Below, piece after piece: positions 32,024-42,556 of a stretch of 64,000 nucleotides of DNA. The stretch's first letter is position 1, and every line of letters begins with the position of its first letter. The stretch covers positions 248,001 to 312,000 of the forward strand of contig JAOWBW010000364.1 in assembly GCA_026119855.1 (NCBI GenBank), given 5' to 3'. The position numbers were made by a program, and so were the translations under genes. The notes beneath the pieces were generated by a model. The model was not told where the DNA came from and did not search any database. It saw nothing but the letters and a program-made list of their open reading frames with translations. The DNA is from Campanula takesimana. Lineage: Eukaryota > Streptophyta > Magnoliopsida > Asterales > Campanulaceae.

Positions 32024-35000
32024 TTAACCATAGAAATCAATCATACCTAGTTCACCTCTTAGGAATTCAAATCTTTTTTTATCTAAGGGTTTTGTCAGTA
32101 TGTCTGCTCTTTGGTAATCGGTATGAACTTTGAGCAGCACCACGTTTCCCTTTTCAACATGTTCCTTCAGAAAGTGATACTTGATGTCTATGTGCTTGGT
32201 TTTGGAATGCATGACCGGGTTGTTGGAAACTGAGATAGCAGATTGATTGTCACAATAGATGGGACAAACTTGAGATGGAACTTCATAGTCGACAAGCTGC
32301 TGCTTCATCCAAAGGATCTGTGAACAGCAACTGCCGGCAGCTATGTATTCAGCTTCAGTAGTAGAAGTGGAAATTGATGCTTGCTTCTTACAGGACCAAG
32401 ACACCAATCTATCACCAGGAAATTGGCAAGTTCCACTAGTACTTTTTCTGGTCACCCTACAAGCTGCAAAGTCTGCATCTGAATAACCTATTAGATTAAA
32501 AGATGAATCTCTAGCATACCATAATCCAAGGTTAGCAGTGCCACATAGATATTTAATGATACATTTAACAGCTTGCAGATGGGATTCCCTAGGGTCAGCT
32601 TGAAACCTGGCACAAACACAAACAGCAAACATAATATCTGGGCTACAGGCAGTAAGATAGAGGAGTGAGCCGATCATACCTTAGTAGAGTGTCATATCTA
32701 CTTTCTTACCAGACTCATCCTTATCTAAGTGAATGTTAGTGCCCATCGGTGTGCTTTGAGAGTGAGCATTGTAAAACCCAAACTTCTTGATTAATTCTTT
32801 TGCGTACTTGGCTTGACTGATGAATATTCCCTCACTGGATTGCTTGACTTGAAGTCCAAGGAAATATGTTAGTTCTCCCATCATGCTCATCTCGAACTTG
32901 CTCTGCATTAGCTTCTCAAATCTCTTGCAAAGTGATTCATTAGTAGAACCAAAAATAATATCATCGACATATATTTGAACAAACAATGAATGACCCTTGT
33001 GCTTGGCAACAAATAAAGTAGTATCGATTTTACCTCGAGTGAAACCTAAGCCATCACTAAGTAAGAACTTAGATAGGGTTTCATACCATGCCCTTGGAGC
33101 TTGCTTTAGGCCGTAGAGAGCTTTCTTTAATCGGTAGACATGATCAGGCTTCTTGGAGTCCTCGAAACCAGGTGGTTGTTCAACATACACAAGTTCTTGG
33201 AGTTCTCCGTTTAGGAAGGCACTTTTCACGTCCATTTGGTATAACTTGAATTCTTTGAAGGCAGCATAGGCTAAGAAAATTCTTATAGCTTCCAATCTTG
33301 CAACAGGAGCAAATGTCTCATCGTAGTCAATTCCTTCTTCTTGTCGGTAGCCTTTAGCAACTAACCTTGCTTTGTTTCTAATAATTTTCCCAGCTTCATC
33401 AAATTTATTCCCGTAGACCCATTTTGTACCGATCACTTGTTGAGATGATGGTCTTGGCACTAGTTCCCACACATTGCATCTTTCAAACTGATTTAGCTCC
33501 TCCTGCATAGCTTCCACCCAGCCAGGATCAGCAAGAGCTTCTTCAGTCTTCTTTGGTTCTATATTGGAAACCATAGCAGATGAGAAGAGACTCTCGGCGA
33601 ATGCTCTACTAAGGTTTCTTGTCAATCTTGGTCCAAAGACATCACCAATCACATTTTCTAATGGATGATCATGAACTGTTCTAACTTCTCTCGGCACATC
33701 TTGTCTGACTGTATCTTGTTGGAGTGATTCAAGAGGAGGATCAAGATCAGCAGATGGAGAAGGAGAATTAGAGTTCTGGGTGTGAGGTGGATTAGATTGA
33801 GAGCTTGTTGGGAAGGGTCTTGTAACAGAAATTGGTTGAGGGCTAGATCTGTCTTCAGGATGATCAGCAGAATTTGCATCGGCAAATGGATTATGAAAGT
33901 TATCAGTAAGATCATGTTCTGCCGATGATGGGAAATAGTGAGTATCTGCTGGTTCTTCTACTGAAATGACTGGATCAGCAGCTGGTACTTGACCTGCAGG
34001 GTTAGAATTACTGGATTCACCTGTTTCATGAGCACTAGAAGCATTAGTACTATTTGGAGCCTTGTCAGACTCTAACAAATCAAATTCATCAAAGGTTACA
34101 TGAACAGATTCAACAATTTTCAAAAGTTTCTTATTAAAAACTCGAAAGGCCTTACTGTGTTTAGCGTATCCAACAAAGATTCCTTCATTAGCTTTCTCAT
34201 CAAATTTACTTCTGTGCTCTTTACCGTTGTAAAGCACGTAACATTTGCAGCCGAATATTTTGAAGAATCCAATGTTGGGAGTTCTGCCTCTCCAGAGTTC
34301 ATAAGGAGTCTTGTTATGGAATTTGTTGATAAGAGATCTGTTCTGAGTGAAGCAGGCGGTATTGATGGCTTCAGCCCAAAAATATTTCGGCAGCCTAGCT
34401 TCAGCAATCATGGTCTTACCAGCTTCAATGAGAGTTCTATTCTTTCTCTCAATGACACCATTTTGTTGTGGTGTACCAGCAGCTGAGAAGTTGTGGTCTA
34501 TGCCATGATCATCACAGTACTGAGCAATACCATTGTTCTTGAATTCAGTGCCGTTGTCTGATCTCATGCTGATGATATCACTTTCTTTCTGAGTTTGTAG
34601 TAGTCTGAATAACTTGGTAGCAACGGCATAAGTGTCATCTTTGTGACTGAAAGTTTCCACCCAAGTATATCTAGAGAAATCATCTACTACAACCAAGGTA
34701 TATCTACTTCCCCCAATACTTGCTGTAGTTGTGGGGCCAAATAGATCCATATGTAGCATTTGGAGGCACTTAGATGTTGACATCCAGAGCTTGCTTCGGA
34801 AGGATGATTTATGTTGTTTTCCAAGCTGGCAGGCCTTGCATTTCTTTGCTTGATCATCAGACACTTGAGGCAGACCGGTAACCAGATTTGAACCGGCAAG
34901 CTTGGATAGATATTTGAAGTTCAAGTGAGTGAGTCTCTTGTGCCATAGCCATGAGTTCTCACTGATGTTCTTAGCTACAAAACAAACATTAGCAACACCA

Positions 35001-35452
35001 ATAATAGCACTTAAGTCTACTGCATAAATGTTACCTTTACGTTTGGCAGTGAGAAGAGTTTCATTGGAAGCAATGTCTTTCACATAGCAACTGGAAGTAG
35101 TAAATACACATTGCATTCCTTTATCACAGAATTGTGATATAGATAGAAGGTTGTGTTTCAGACCATCCACAAGAGAGACCTTCTGTACAGTAACTGCACC
35201 TCTCTTGATGGTACCTATACCGATGATTTTTCCTTTAGCATTATCACCGAAAACCACTGGGGGACCTGATGCTTCTGAGATATCGGCAAGTAGATCTGCA
35301 AATCCTGTCATGTGTCTTGAACAACCACTATCTAGAATCCACAAATCTTTGCTTGCACCAGTTGAGGCCATGAAGCATTCCTGAAATAAAACGCTATGCT
35401 TATGGTCCCCCTTAATCTTGGGTCCGAGGGTTAGTTCCTCTTTGGCAACCAT
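32024..35452 (-). pseudogene. SIRE-A pol (protease, integrase, RT, RNase H)
   Basis: Seen: from 35452, WILDSGCSRHMTG (protease, residues about 38-50), WLWHKRLTHLNFKYL (GAG-pre-integrase), integrase catalytic residues in LHMDLFGP, RSDNGTEFKN and QQNGVIERKNRT, RT with TKWVYGNK, QMDVKSAFLNGE and IYVDDIIFGS (about residue 829), then RNase H (SDADFAACR, STTEAEYIAAG, DIKYHFLKEHV). A single TAA at about 32678-32680 interrupts the frame between RT and RNase H. Every catalytic residue I looked for is present. Known: Ty1/copia SIRE-type pol. The gag frame overlaps at the 5' end, 35431-35452. Confidence 0.92.
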
Positions 35453-37976
35453 ATCTGGCCACCACCAGAGGATGTAACCTCAGTGGGTCTAGATAGGTGC
35501 TTCAAGAGGCATTCATGAGCCTTGTGACCATAATCAAAACAATTAGAATATCTCACTTGACTGATAGGCTGTAGAGTCGGTAGAACATCATTCTGTTTAG
35601 TCAGTGCATCGGCAGAACTAGGGAATTGAGCAGGCACGAACTTAGTAGGTTTAAAGGTGCTAGTATTGCCTTTCTTTCCATTCTGTTTACCTTTGGCAGT
35701 TACCTTTTTAGGCACTTGTCCATCGGCAGCAGAGGAGGTCAGATCAGCAGCACTTGCTCTGCTGATGTATTCACCAAGAATACCGTTATCGGCAGACTCA
35801 GTATCAGGAACCTTAACATATCTTTGTTTTTGCTTATCATTCCTTTTGTTCTGGTTCTTATGATACTTCATTGCCACAGCACTTTATATTGGCTTAGCAT
35901 CCTTATGCACTGAGTTAACAGGACTACATTCAACTTTCTCATCCTTTTTCTCGGTAGCACAAGTTTCAGTAGAGCTACTGCTGCTGGAATCAAATCCTAA
36001 CCCAGATTGGTCCTTATATGACATTTGGGTCTGTAGGATTGTTTCAACAGCAACTCTAGATTTTTTGTAAGAATCAACAATCCTTGAGAGATGATTGTTT
36101 CTTTTCACAAGATCTTCGATCTGAGCTATCAATACTGCTACTTGGCATTTGAGATCCAGGTTTTCTTTCTTTAAAGAAATAGACTCAAGCTCGTGTCCTT
36201 TGATAACTGAAAGTTCAGACATAAGAGAGCTATTCTCGTTAGAAATTCTTTTGAAATCAGCAGCCATCACTTTATGAACGCTACTCAGCTTCTCATAATC
36301 AATAAAAAGTTCATCCATTGTCTCTACCATCTCAGCCTTAGATAATTCTGGAAGAGGGTCAGCTGAATCTTTGGGAGTAGAGGAAATGGGTTCAGGTGAG
36401 AAGTCAGGTAGGGAAGAGATGGGTTTCGAAAGGCTTTTGGCAATATTGGGATGTTCGGTGAATGAGAATTTTCTTGTCATCGGCAAGGGTTTTGTTTTAG
36501 AAGCATTGAAGTGAGAAGAGTTACACTGTCCGTAGAGTGAAGTTCCCACTTGATGAACCTTGTATCCTATTGGATTTCCTGCTTTGATGCTTACTTCCTT
36601 GAAGTATGGTTGAGCTCTTCCAGTTTGTATTTCTTTGACTGGAGTCTTTGGCGGCGAGGGATCTCGGTAGATTGGAGTCGGCAAGGATGAAAGATCGGCA
36701 TCATCTGAATCTAATGCCATGAAACTTACATCGGCATCCTCATCTTCATCGGCATCATCGTCTGAATCGGTTTCACACCAAACTGGCAAGGCTTTTTCTG
36801 TGCTATCATCGGCAACATTACTTCGAGACTTTGGATATCTCTTGTTTACTGATTTCCTTACGTATTCATACTTTGGCTGAGGACATTTTGAGGCAAAGTG
36901 ACCAGGTTTTCTGCAGTTGAAGCAGACAAGATAACATTTGTTGTTTTTGCCATCGGTAGCACTGGTACTTGGTTTGTTGTAGCTTGCTAATTTTTGAAAT
37001 GGTGGTGTAAAAGATTTTTGTTGCTGGTGACTTCCTTTTTGCATCTTTTTGAAGTCTTTGTACCTCTTGTAGTTTCTGGCGAAGGCGGCAAATTCGTCTT
37101 CTTCCATTGTTTGTTCTGAAGGTGTTTCTGAGGTTTTTGAACAGCAGGGTGTTTGATGGGGATCTATAGGAGGGAATTTGGTTGAAGGAAAGGATACCTG
37201 AGATTGAGCTGATAGAGACAAGTTTTTGAAATTTTTGTCGAGAACGTTAAGTTTTTGCAGTTCTCTCTCATACAAGAACAGACTAGACACAAGATTCTGA
37301 ATAGAGGTCTTGTTTAAGTCTCTAACTTCTCTAACAGCAGTGACCTTAGTATGATACTCATTTCCTAAAGAACTTAGAAAACGAATATTAAGATCTTTCA
37401 TAGTATACACTTTACCTAATGAAGCACATAAATTACTTACCTCGCAGAATCTGTCGTAGGCACATCTTAGAGATTCACCATCTAGTTTCTTGAAAGATTC
37501 AAACTCCGCAATGCAGTCGTAGAGTCTGTTGTCTTTCACCTGCTCATCTCCTTCATAGTATGCAAGGAGTTTGTTCCAGCATTTTGAGCCGTGGAGCACA
37601 AGTCAATCAGTTTATATTGCTTGTCGTCCAATCCACATGAGATAATGTGGCACGCCTTTCCATCTAGAGCAACTGAAAGTTTGTCTTCATCAGTCCATTC
37701 TTCTTTAGGTTTTTCAATCAAGGTTTCATCAACTTGAACATGCGTTTCTTGTTCAGTGTCTTGATCAGCATGATCAGTCAGAGGAGTGGAAGGAATTGGT
37801 CGGTAGGTGGTTGAGACCTTTAGAGGAATGATTGGACCACCTTCTATTACTTGCATTAACCGGTCATCGATTGAGTTCATATACTTTATCATACGAGATT
37901 TCCAGACACCAAACTGATTGACGTTCAACAACGGAATGGTAGTGATGTTGAACGACTGCATGATTTTTCCTGCCAT
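35431..37976 (-). pseudogene. SIRE-A gag
   Basis: Seen: ATG 37976 (MAGKIMQSFNI) chosen because upstream codons overlap the PBS. UBN2-type capsid region (FGVWKSRMIKYM, LKKLDGES-like, FLSSLGNEYHTKV) is followed by a CCHC knuckle (CFNCRKPGHFASKC, about 36890-36935). Then come an acidic Asp-rich segment and a coiled-coil-like segment. A second knuckle near 35545 (CFDYGHKAHEC) has tyrosine in place of a cysteine. Breaks: a one-base frame change near 37585 and a TAA at 35881-35883. Known: gag-polypeptide of copia, unusually long as in SIRE. Confidence 0.88.
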
Positions 37977-38032
37977 GGTATCGGCAATACAATACAAGCT
38001 GCAAAGCTTGGAAATTTCTTTCAAAATTCCAA

Positions 38033-38044
38033 GCTCTAATACCA
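38033..38044 (-). other. SIRE-A primer-binding site
   Basis: The minus strand reads TGGTATTAGAGC two bases after the 5' LTR, one mismatch from the initiator Met tRNA complement. This variant is usual in copia elements. Confidence 0.88.
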
Positions 38045-38046
38045 AT

Positions 38047-39397
38047 TGTTAGGCCTAATTGGTAGGAAAATAGGCTAGAGGGGGGGGTGAATAGCCTTTT
38101 TAAAACTTTTACAAAGAAACACTTTTAAATGCAAAGTCGCTTATCAGTTTGCAAACTATTATCAGTAAGCGCAGCGGGTAAAATATGACTTAGTTTTAAC
38201 TCACACAAAATCAGTGTATAAAAGATTTTTAGAGCTTAGTTTTAGACACAAAGTTGTTTCTAAAAGTTCAATGCAGTTTCAAGAGATTGGTCAATGGAAA
38301 TTACAATGAATCAGTACGAACATATGCAATCTGCCGGTGATAGAATTCCAAGGATTTGGAGAGGTTCACAGTGTAAATACTGCTACGTCCTCTACCAAGT
38401 TTGGTCAGAACTTGGATTTGGGTTAAGAGTACTATTAGATTTTTTTAGTCTATTACAAGCACGGCTTTGCCGGTATACAAAGACTAAGTTCTAGAAATTT
38501 CTAATGGATCGTAAAACAATTCTGACCAAGTGTATTTGAGTGGTAAGTTCAAGAGAACTTATCTCACTCAGGTGGGTGTGTGAATAACTTAAACAACGTA
38601 TTCCTTATATGATCTAGTTCGGGAATACTAACAATGTTGTTTGAGTTGGTGCACAAGTGTATGTCCTATTAAATGATCTAATGATTATATGGACACAGAA
38701 TGTTTGAGTCTTTAATGAATACTCAAAAACATTCAACTCTCTTCAATGCTCTATTTTCACCAACCTTCTTCAATGCTCCAAGTCCACTATTTATAAGAGG
38801 AGTAAATGTCTTGAGTCTTGTAAAAGAAGGCTTGCAATTTGAATATCCAGCTGGGTAGTTGAGGAGCATTAAATGCGGTATCTTTAGCATTAATGGCGAA
38901 GATATGTGGTACACGCATGCTCGCAAAAGTCTGATGGGTAAAGACCTCTTTGTCTCAACCGGTTACCTGCAAAAAGCAGGTAGAGACAGAGTATAGCTAA
39001 AAGTAGCTATGTGTCAGACAGCGCAGCAATCATTACAGAGCAGGTAAACTACTTTTAGATAAAACAGTAAGAAAGGACAGGGAGAATCAGCAAGGTTGAC
39101 TTTAAGATGAAACGATGTAACCTGACTGACAGTACAGACTGTCTTTCTATATCGGCAAGTTGAGAATGGAGTTGATCGGCAACTTGTTTAGCAAGTTGAT
39201 CGGCAGCTAGTTTACTGGTCTGCTGATTTGCTTCCTCTTGCTGGTTTGCCTTGTTTGAAGAGTTGGAATACACCTGTGCTGGTCACCAAGAATCCTAAGA
39301 GTACCTTATAAGGGTTCTAATAAAATTGGGGGATCCTAAGTGATAACTATGATTGGGATTAAGCAATTCTATGTCCTAAACATATATTTGAACAACA
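38047..39397 (-). repeat. SIRE-A 5' LTR
   Basis: 1351 bp, TGTTAGGCCT to GAACAACA, matching 25309-26645. Minus-strand TATA at about 38785-38795. Carries TCGGCA motifs at 39154-39205. Confidence 0.92.
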
Positions 39398-40128
39398 CTA
39401 CTACGAAGATGGCTTGATTGGTTGATTGATTGATTGGTCGGTTCTGACTGGGGTTCTCTTCAGCTGTTATGCTGCTATTGTTGATTGGTTGATTGGTTGA
39501 AGCTGCGCAGCGATTGTTCTATCAGTTTGGTGAAACCTTGGCTCGGTATCCTTTGTAACGTGTTTATTTCAGTCTTATGTGCTGCATGATGAGTTAGTCG
39601 TTATTTCCAACTGGTATGGGACAATTGGCGATAGGGAGCTTTCTCATTTGTTGTTATGTGATTTAATTGTTTAGTTATACCGTTGATTTGCATGATATTA
39701 TGCCATGTAGCTGCATTAGTAACTTACTGAGATTTTATCTCACCCCGTTTCTTTTATCCTTGTTTTTCCTTAACCCCCCCCCCCTAGGAAAACAAGTGGT
39801 AGCGTTGTGAGTTCCGTTGTAGCGGGAATCTTCTTAGCAGGTTGATCGCCTTTGGGATAGTTGCTCTTCGGAGCCTTTATATATTTTATTGTGGGTTCGT
39901 AGTCGTTCAGTGTTTTGTATATACGGTTGTACTTTGGGTATTTTGTTAATAGTTGTTCTTGCTTCCGCGTTTGTTTCTAGTCTCCGTGTTATAATCTCGT
40001 TGAGGTGTCGTTTGATGGTATTGGTTTCATAGTTGAATTCACGCGCCCGGTTTGGTATTTTGCATTTTGGAGATGTATATTATGTAAATTTTATATTTAT
40101 GGATTTTTAGAATTTTTGGGGCGTGACA
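39398..40128 (+). repeat. LARD-A 5' LTR, segment 3
   Basis: After the second CTACT. Contains TTGATTGG repeats (39415-39510), the TGAGATTTTATCTCA palindrome at 39728-39742, a C-run at 39773-39784, TATATATT at about 39878-39886, and the end GGGCGTGACA at 40128. Confidence 0.88.
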
Positions 40129-40130
40129 GT

Positions 40131-40142
40131 TGGTATCAGAGC
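40131..40142 (+). other. LARD-A primer-binding site
   Basis: TGGTATCAGAGC, two bases after the LTR, matching the initiator Met tRNA complement exactly. Confidence 0.93.
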
Positions 40143-40675
40143 AATGGTTTTAGAACTTGAAGGAGGATAAGAACTCTGATATTGAATAGGTTTCAATACT
40201 AGGGTGTTATGATTTTGAGCGGTTTAGAAACTAAGTTTTCTTGAAAAGATGAGGTTAAGGTAGAAGTTGGTTGAGTTATGAGTTGTGATATTGACGTCGA
40301 GTGTTTCTTCTCTTGTGGTATATCAAGTATAGATTGGTGTTAATAGTGTTGGTTCCCTTGGGGTTAGTTGGTTTGGGAATCGAGAGTGCGAGTTTTGAAG
40401 ACTTGGACGTACCTATTTCGTAAAGTGGAAATGTCTTGTGCTATATTCGTATGTTTGTTCTCATTAAGTGATTTATGTTGAGGTGTATTCTCGAGTACGA
40501 AATTTCGTGATTGCTCCTGATAGAGGTAAGGTGATTTGGTTATGTCACCTATACAGGGTATTGACGAGTTAAGTAGTATGGCCTAGCTTTCAATGTGTTA
40601 CGAATTTCTTGGGTGCCATCGATAGGTGGTGAATACTTCTATATTGGTATGTTTGACTTTGTTTAGAAGCATACT

Positions 40676-40721
<46 letters not shown>

Positions 40722-42556
40722 GGTTCTATATTGAAAATCAGAAAATCTTCATTATAAGGTTGTGCTGGGAAGTTAGCTTACTCTGTTGGCAGTATTAACT
40801 TTGAAATCTTGGGTATAATTTATACTGGGTGCGATAGGTCGTTCGATCGATAGGGAACTTGGGTTATATGATGAGTTGATATGGGCTATAATGCTGATAG
40901 GTGGATCAGTGAACATATAGTATCGGTTGGGTTAAAAGAGTTAAAGATTCAATTTGAGAATTTCTTGATAGGAGATTTTTCTTTACTTTTAGTACATCTA
41001 CGTGAGTGCATCGGAATTGCTTGGTATGAAGAAATACTTAATTTATTATGGGTCATATTAAGAAGTTAAGTTATGATACTTTTGTGATCATTTTAATACA
41101 TGACTGGAGTTGAGTTAAAGCAATACGAGTTATGAGTATCTTGTGGAAGTTATAATCATTAATGATGGTGGGCGCGTTAAGTTTAAAGGTCTAGACATAT
41201 TTAGCGAAGGTGAGAATTCCTCGAACAATATTAAACGCATTTTTGGGTTTTAGTGAACAGTTGTCACATGGTTCTGAATCTTTTCTTGGTGGCGTCCTCA
41301 TTTGGATTAAGGATTTGTAAAGGAAAGTGAGTATAGATACTTTGGCATATTAAAGGATACTATGATTCTGTATTGGGACGGAGCAGTTATTGAATATTTC
41401 GGATTATTAGTGATCGTTTGTAATATCTTTTAGAGTTGTAAGTTGTAATATATTGATATTTATGAAAATAAAGATTGTGAAAATTTCGGATCGTTACAGT
41501 TGCTACTTTAATGGTAATCCTTAGAGATATAGTCACGCGGTGAACATTTGGAGGATGAGAAATTTCTTTAGCTTTTCATAGTTTAAGAAGTTGAGTAAGC
41601 TCGAGGTGGTTTAATGTTTTGAATTTCTGGGAAGTAATATTATGTATGCGATTATCTAATGGAAGTATCTCTACAGTATAATTAGGGTTGTGAATAAGAC
41701 AAGTTTGTAGTATCTCGAGAATTATGTTTAAGAGAAATTTGGATTCTTCAATTTTGGCCTCGGGTATGGATTTTAGTTAGGAGTGAAGATAGTGATTGAA
41801 GAAGGTTCGGTGCGAGAGATTGCTATGTTGTAAGCATTACTTAAGTTTACTATATGATGGGTTAAAGTGGATATTGGGAAATTCGGGAAGAGACGGAACT
41901 AAAGTAGCCGTGGCTATTGGATCATTCGGGTAAGTATTCTAAAATTCGGGTTAATAAATAGAGCTATCTATGACTAAGGATTGATTGTGATTTTATTGAT
42001 ATCGCCTTAGCAAACTATATTTGTTTTTATGGGACCAAGTTTAGAAATGATGTTATGGGTTATCAATGTTGGATAGTTATATGTTCTTCAAGTAGGTTGA
42101 GAAATACAAAGATTATGATTGTATTAGTTGTATTACATAAAGGAAGATGACTTTTGTAGTGGAGTTGATTCCAAATACTATTGGGATAATGAAAAATAAA
42201 ACCGATGAATGTTGGTGATTTAAGGGTTGATTGAGAGCATAACGCTAATCAGGATCAAATTAGTTATGTTTCATAATTGGTGATCAAGTGATAGTCATGG
42301 GAATTTGAAATCCCGGATGAAAGAAGAAGTTGACTTTAGAATGTTTAATACGAGTATACTTGAGATATATATATGTGTTCAATATGTGTTGGTTTATTTG
42401 AGTCATGGAGACTATGTTGGAAATCTTTAATAGGTACTTGATTTGGGGTTATGAGTGCTATATGAAAATCGATATTTTTTAGCCTCGTTGTGACTACGTA
42501 TAGTGATTTTTGATAAGTGAATTCGCGGGCGAATTCTTGTTTTTAGGAGGGTAGAT
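40143..42556 (+). other. LARD-A interior, non-coding, with TA microsatellite and PPT
   Basis: No ORF longer than about 62 codons and none with a known motif. A (TA)n run of about 17 units lies at 40680-40714. Stretches near 40900-41200 and 41500-41940 are similar to the LARD-B interior (CTACGTGAG, GGAGATTTTT phrases). The end TTTTTAGGAGGGTAGAT (42540-42556) is the PPT. Inference: conserved RNA-level core, function unknown. Confidence 0.8.

Larger units (their letters stand above)
25309..39397 (-). mobile_element. SIRE-A: Ty1/copia SIRE-lineage element, 14.1 kb
   Basis: Complete between exact CTACT duplications (25304-25308, 39398-39402). Minus-strand order: 5' LTR 38047-39397, PBS, gag, pol, extra ORF, PPT, 3' LTR 25309-26645. 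Gag-pol has several stops and frame changes, so it is not autonomous now. It is filled with TCGGCA/TCAGCA in coding and non-coding DNA. Inserted in the 5' LTR of LARD-A. The LTRs differ by at least two indels: about 50 bp extra near 38205 on the right and about 30 bp extra near 25570 on the left. Confidence 0.93.

Noticed and set aside
40680..40714. TA run as the target of a DNA transposon
   Set aside because: A plain microsatellite with no inverted repeats around it.
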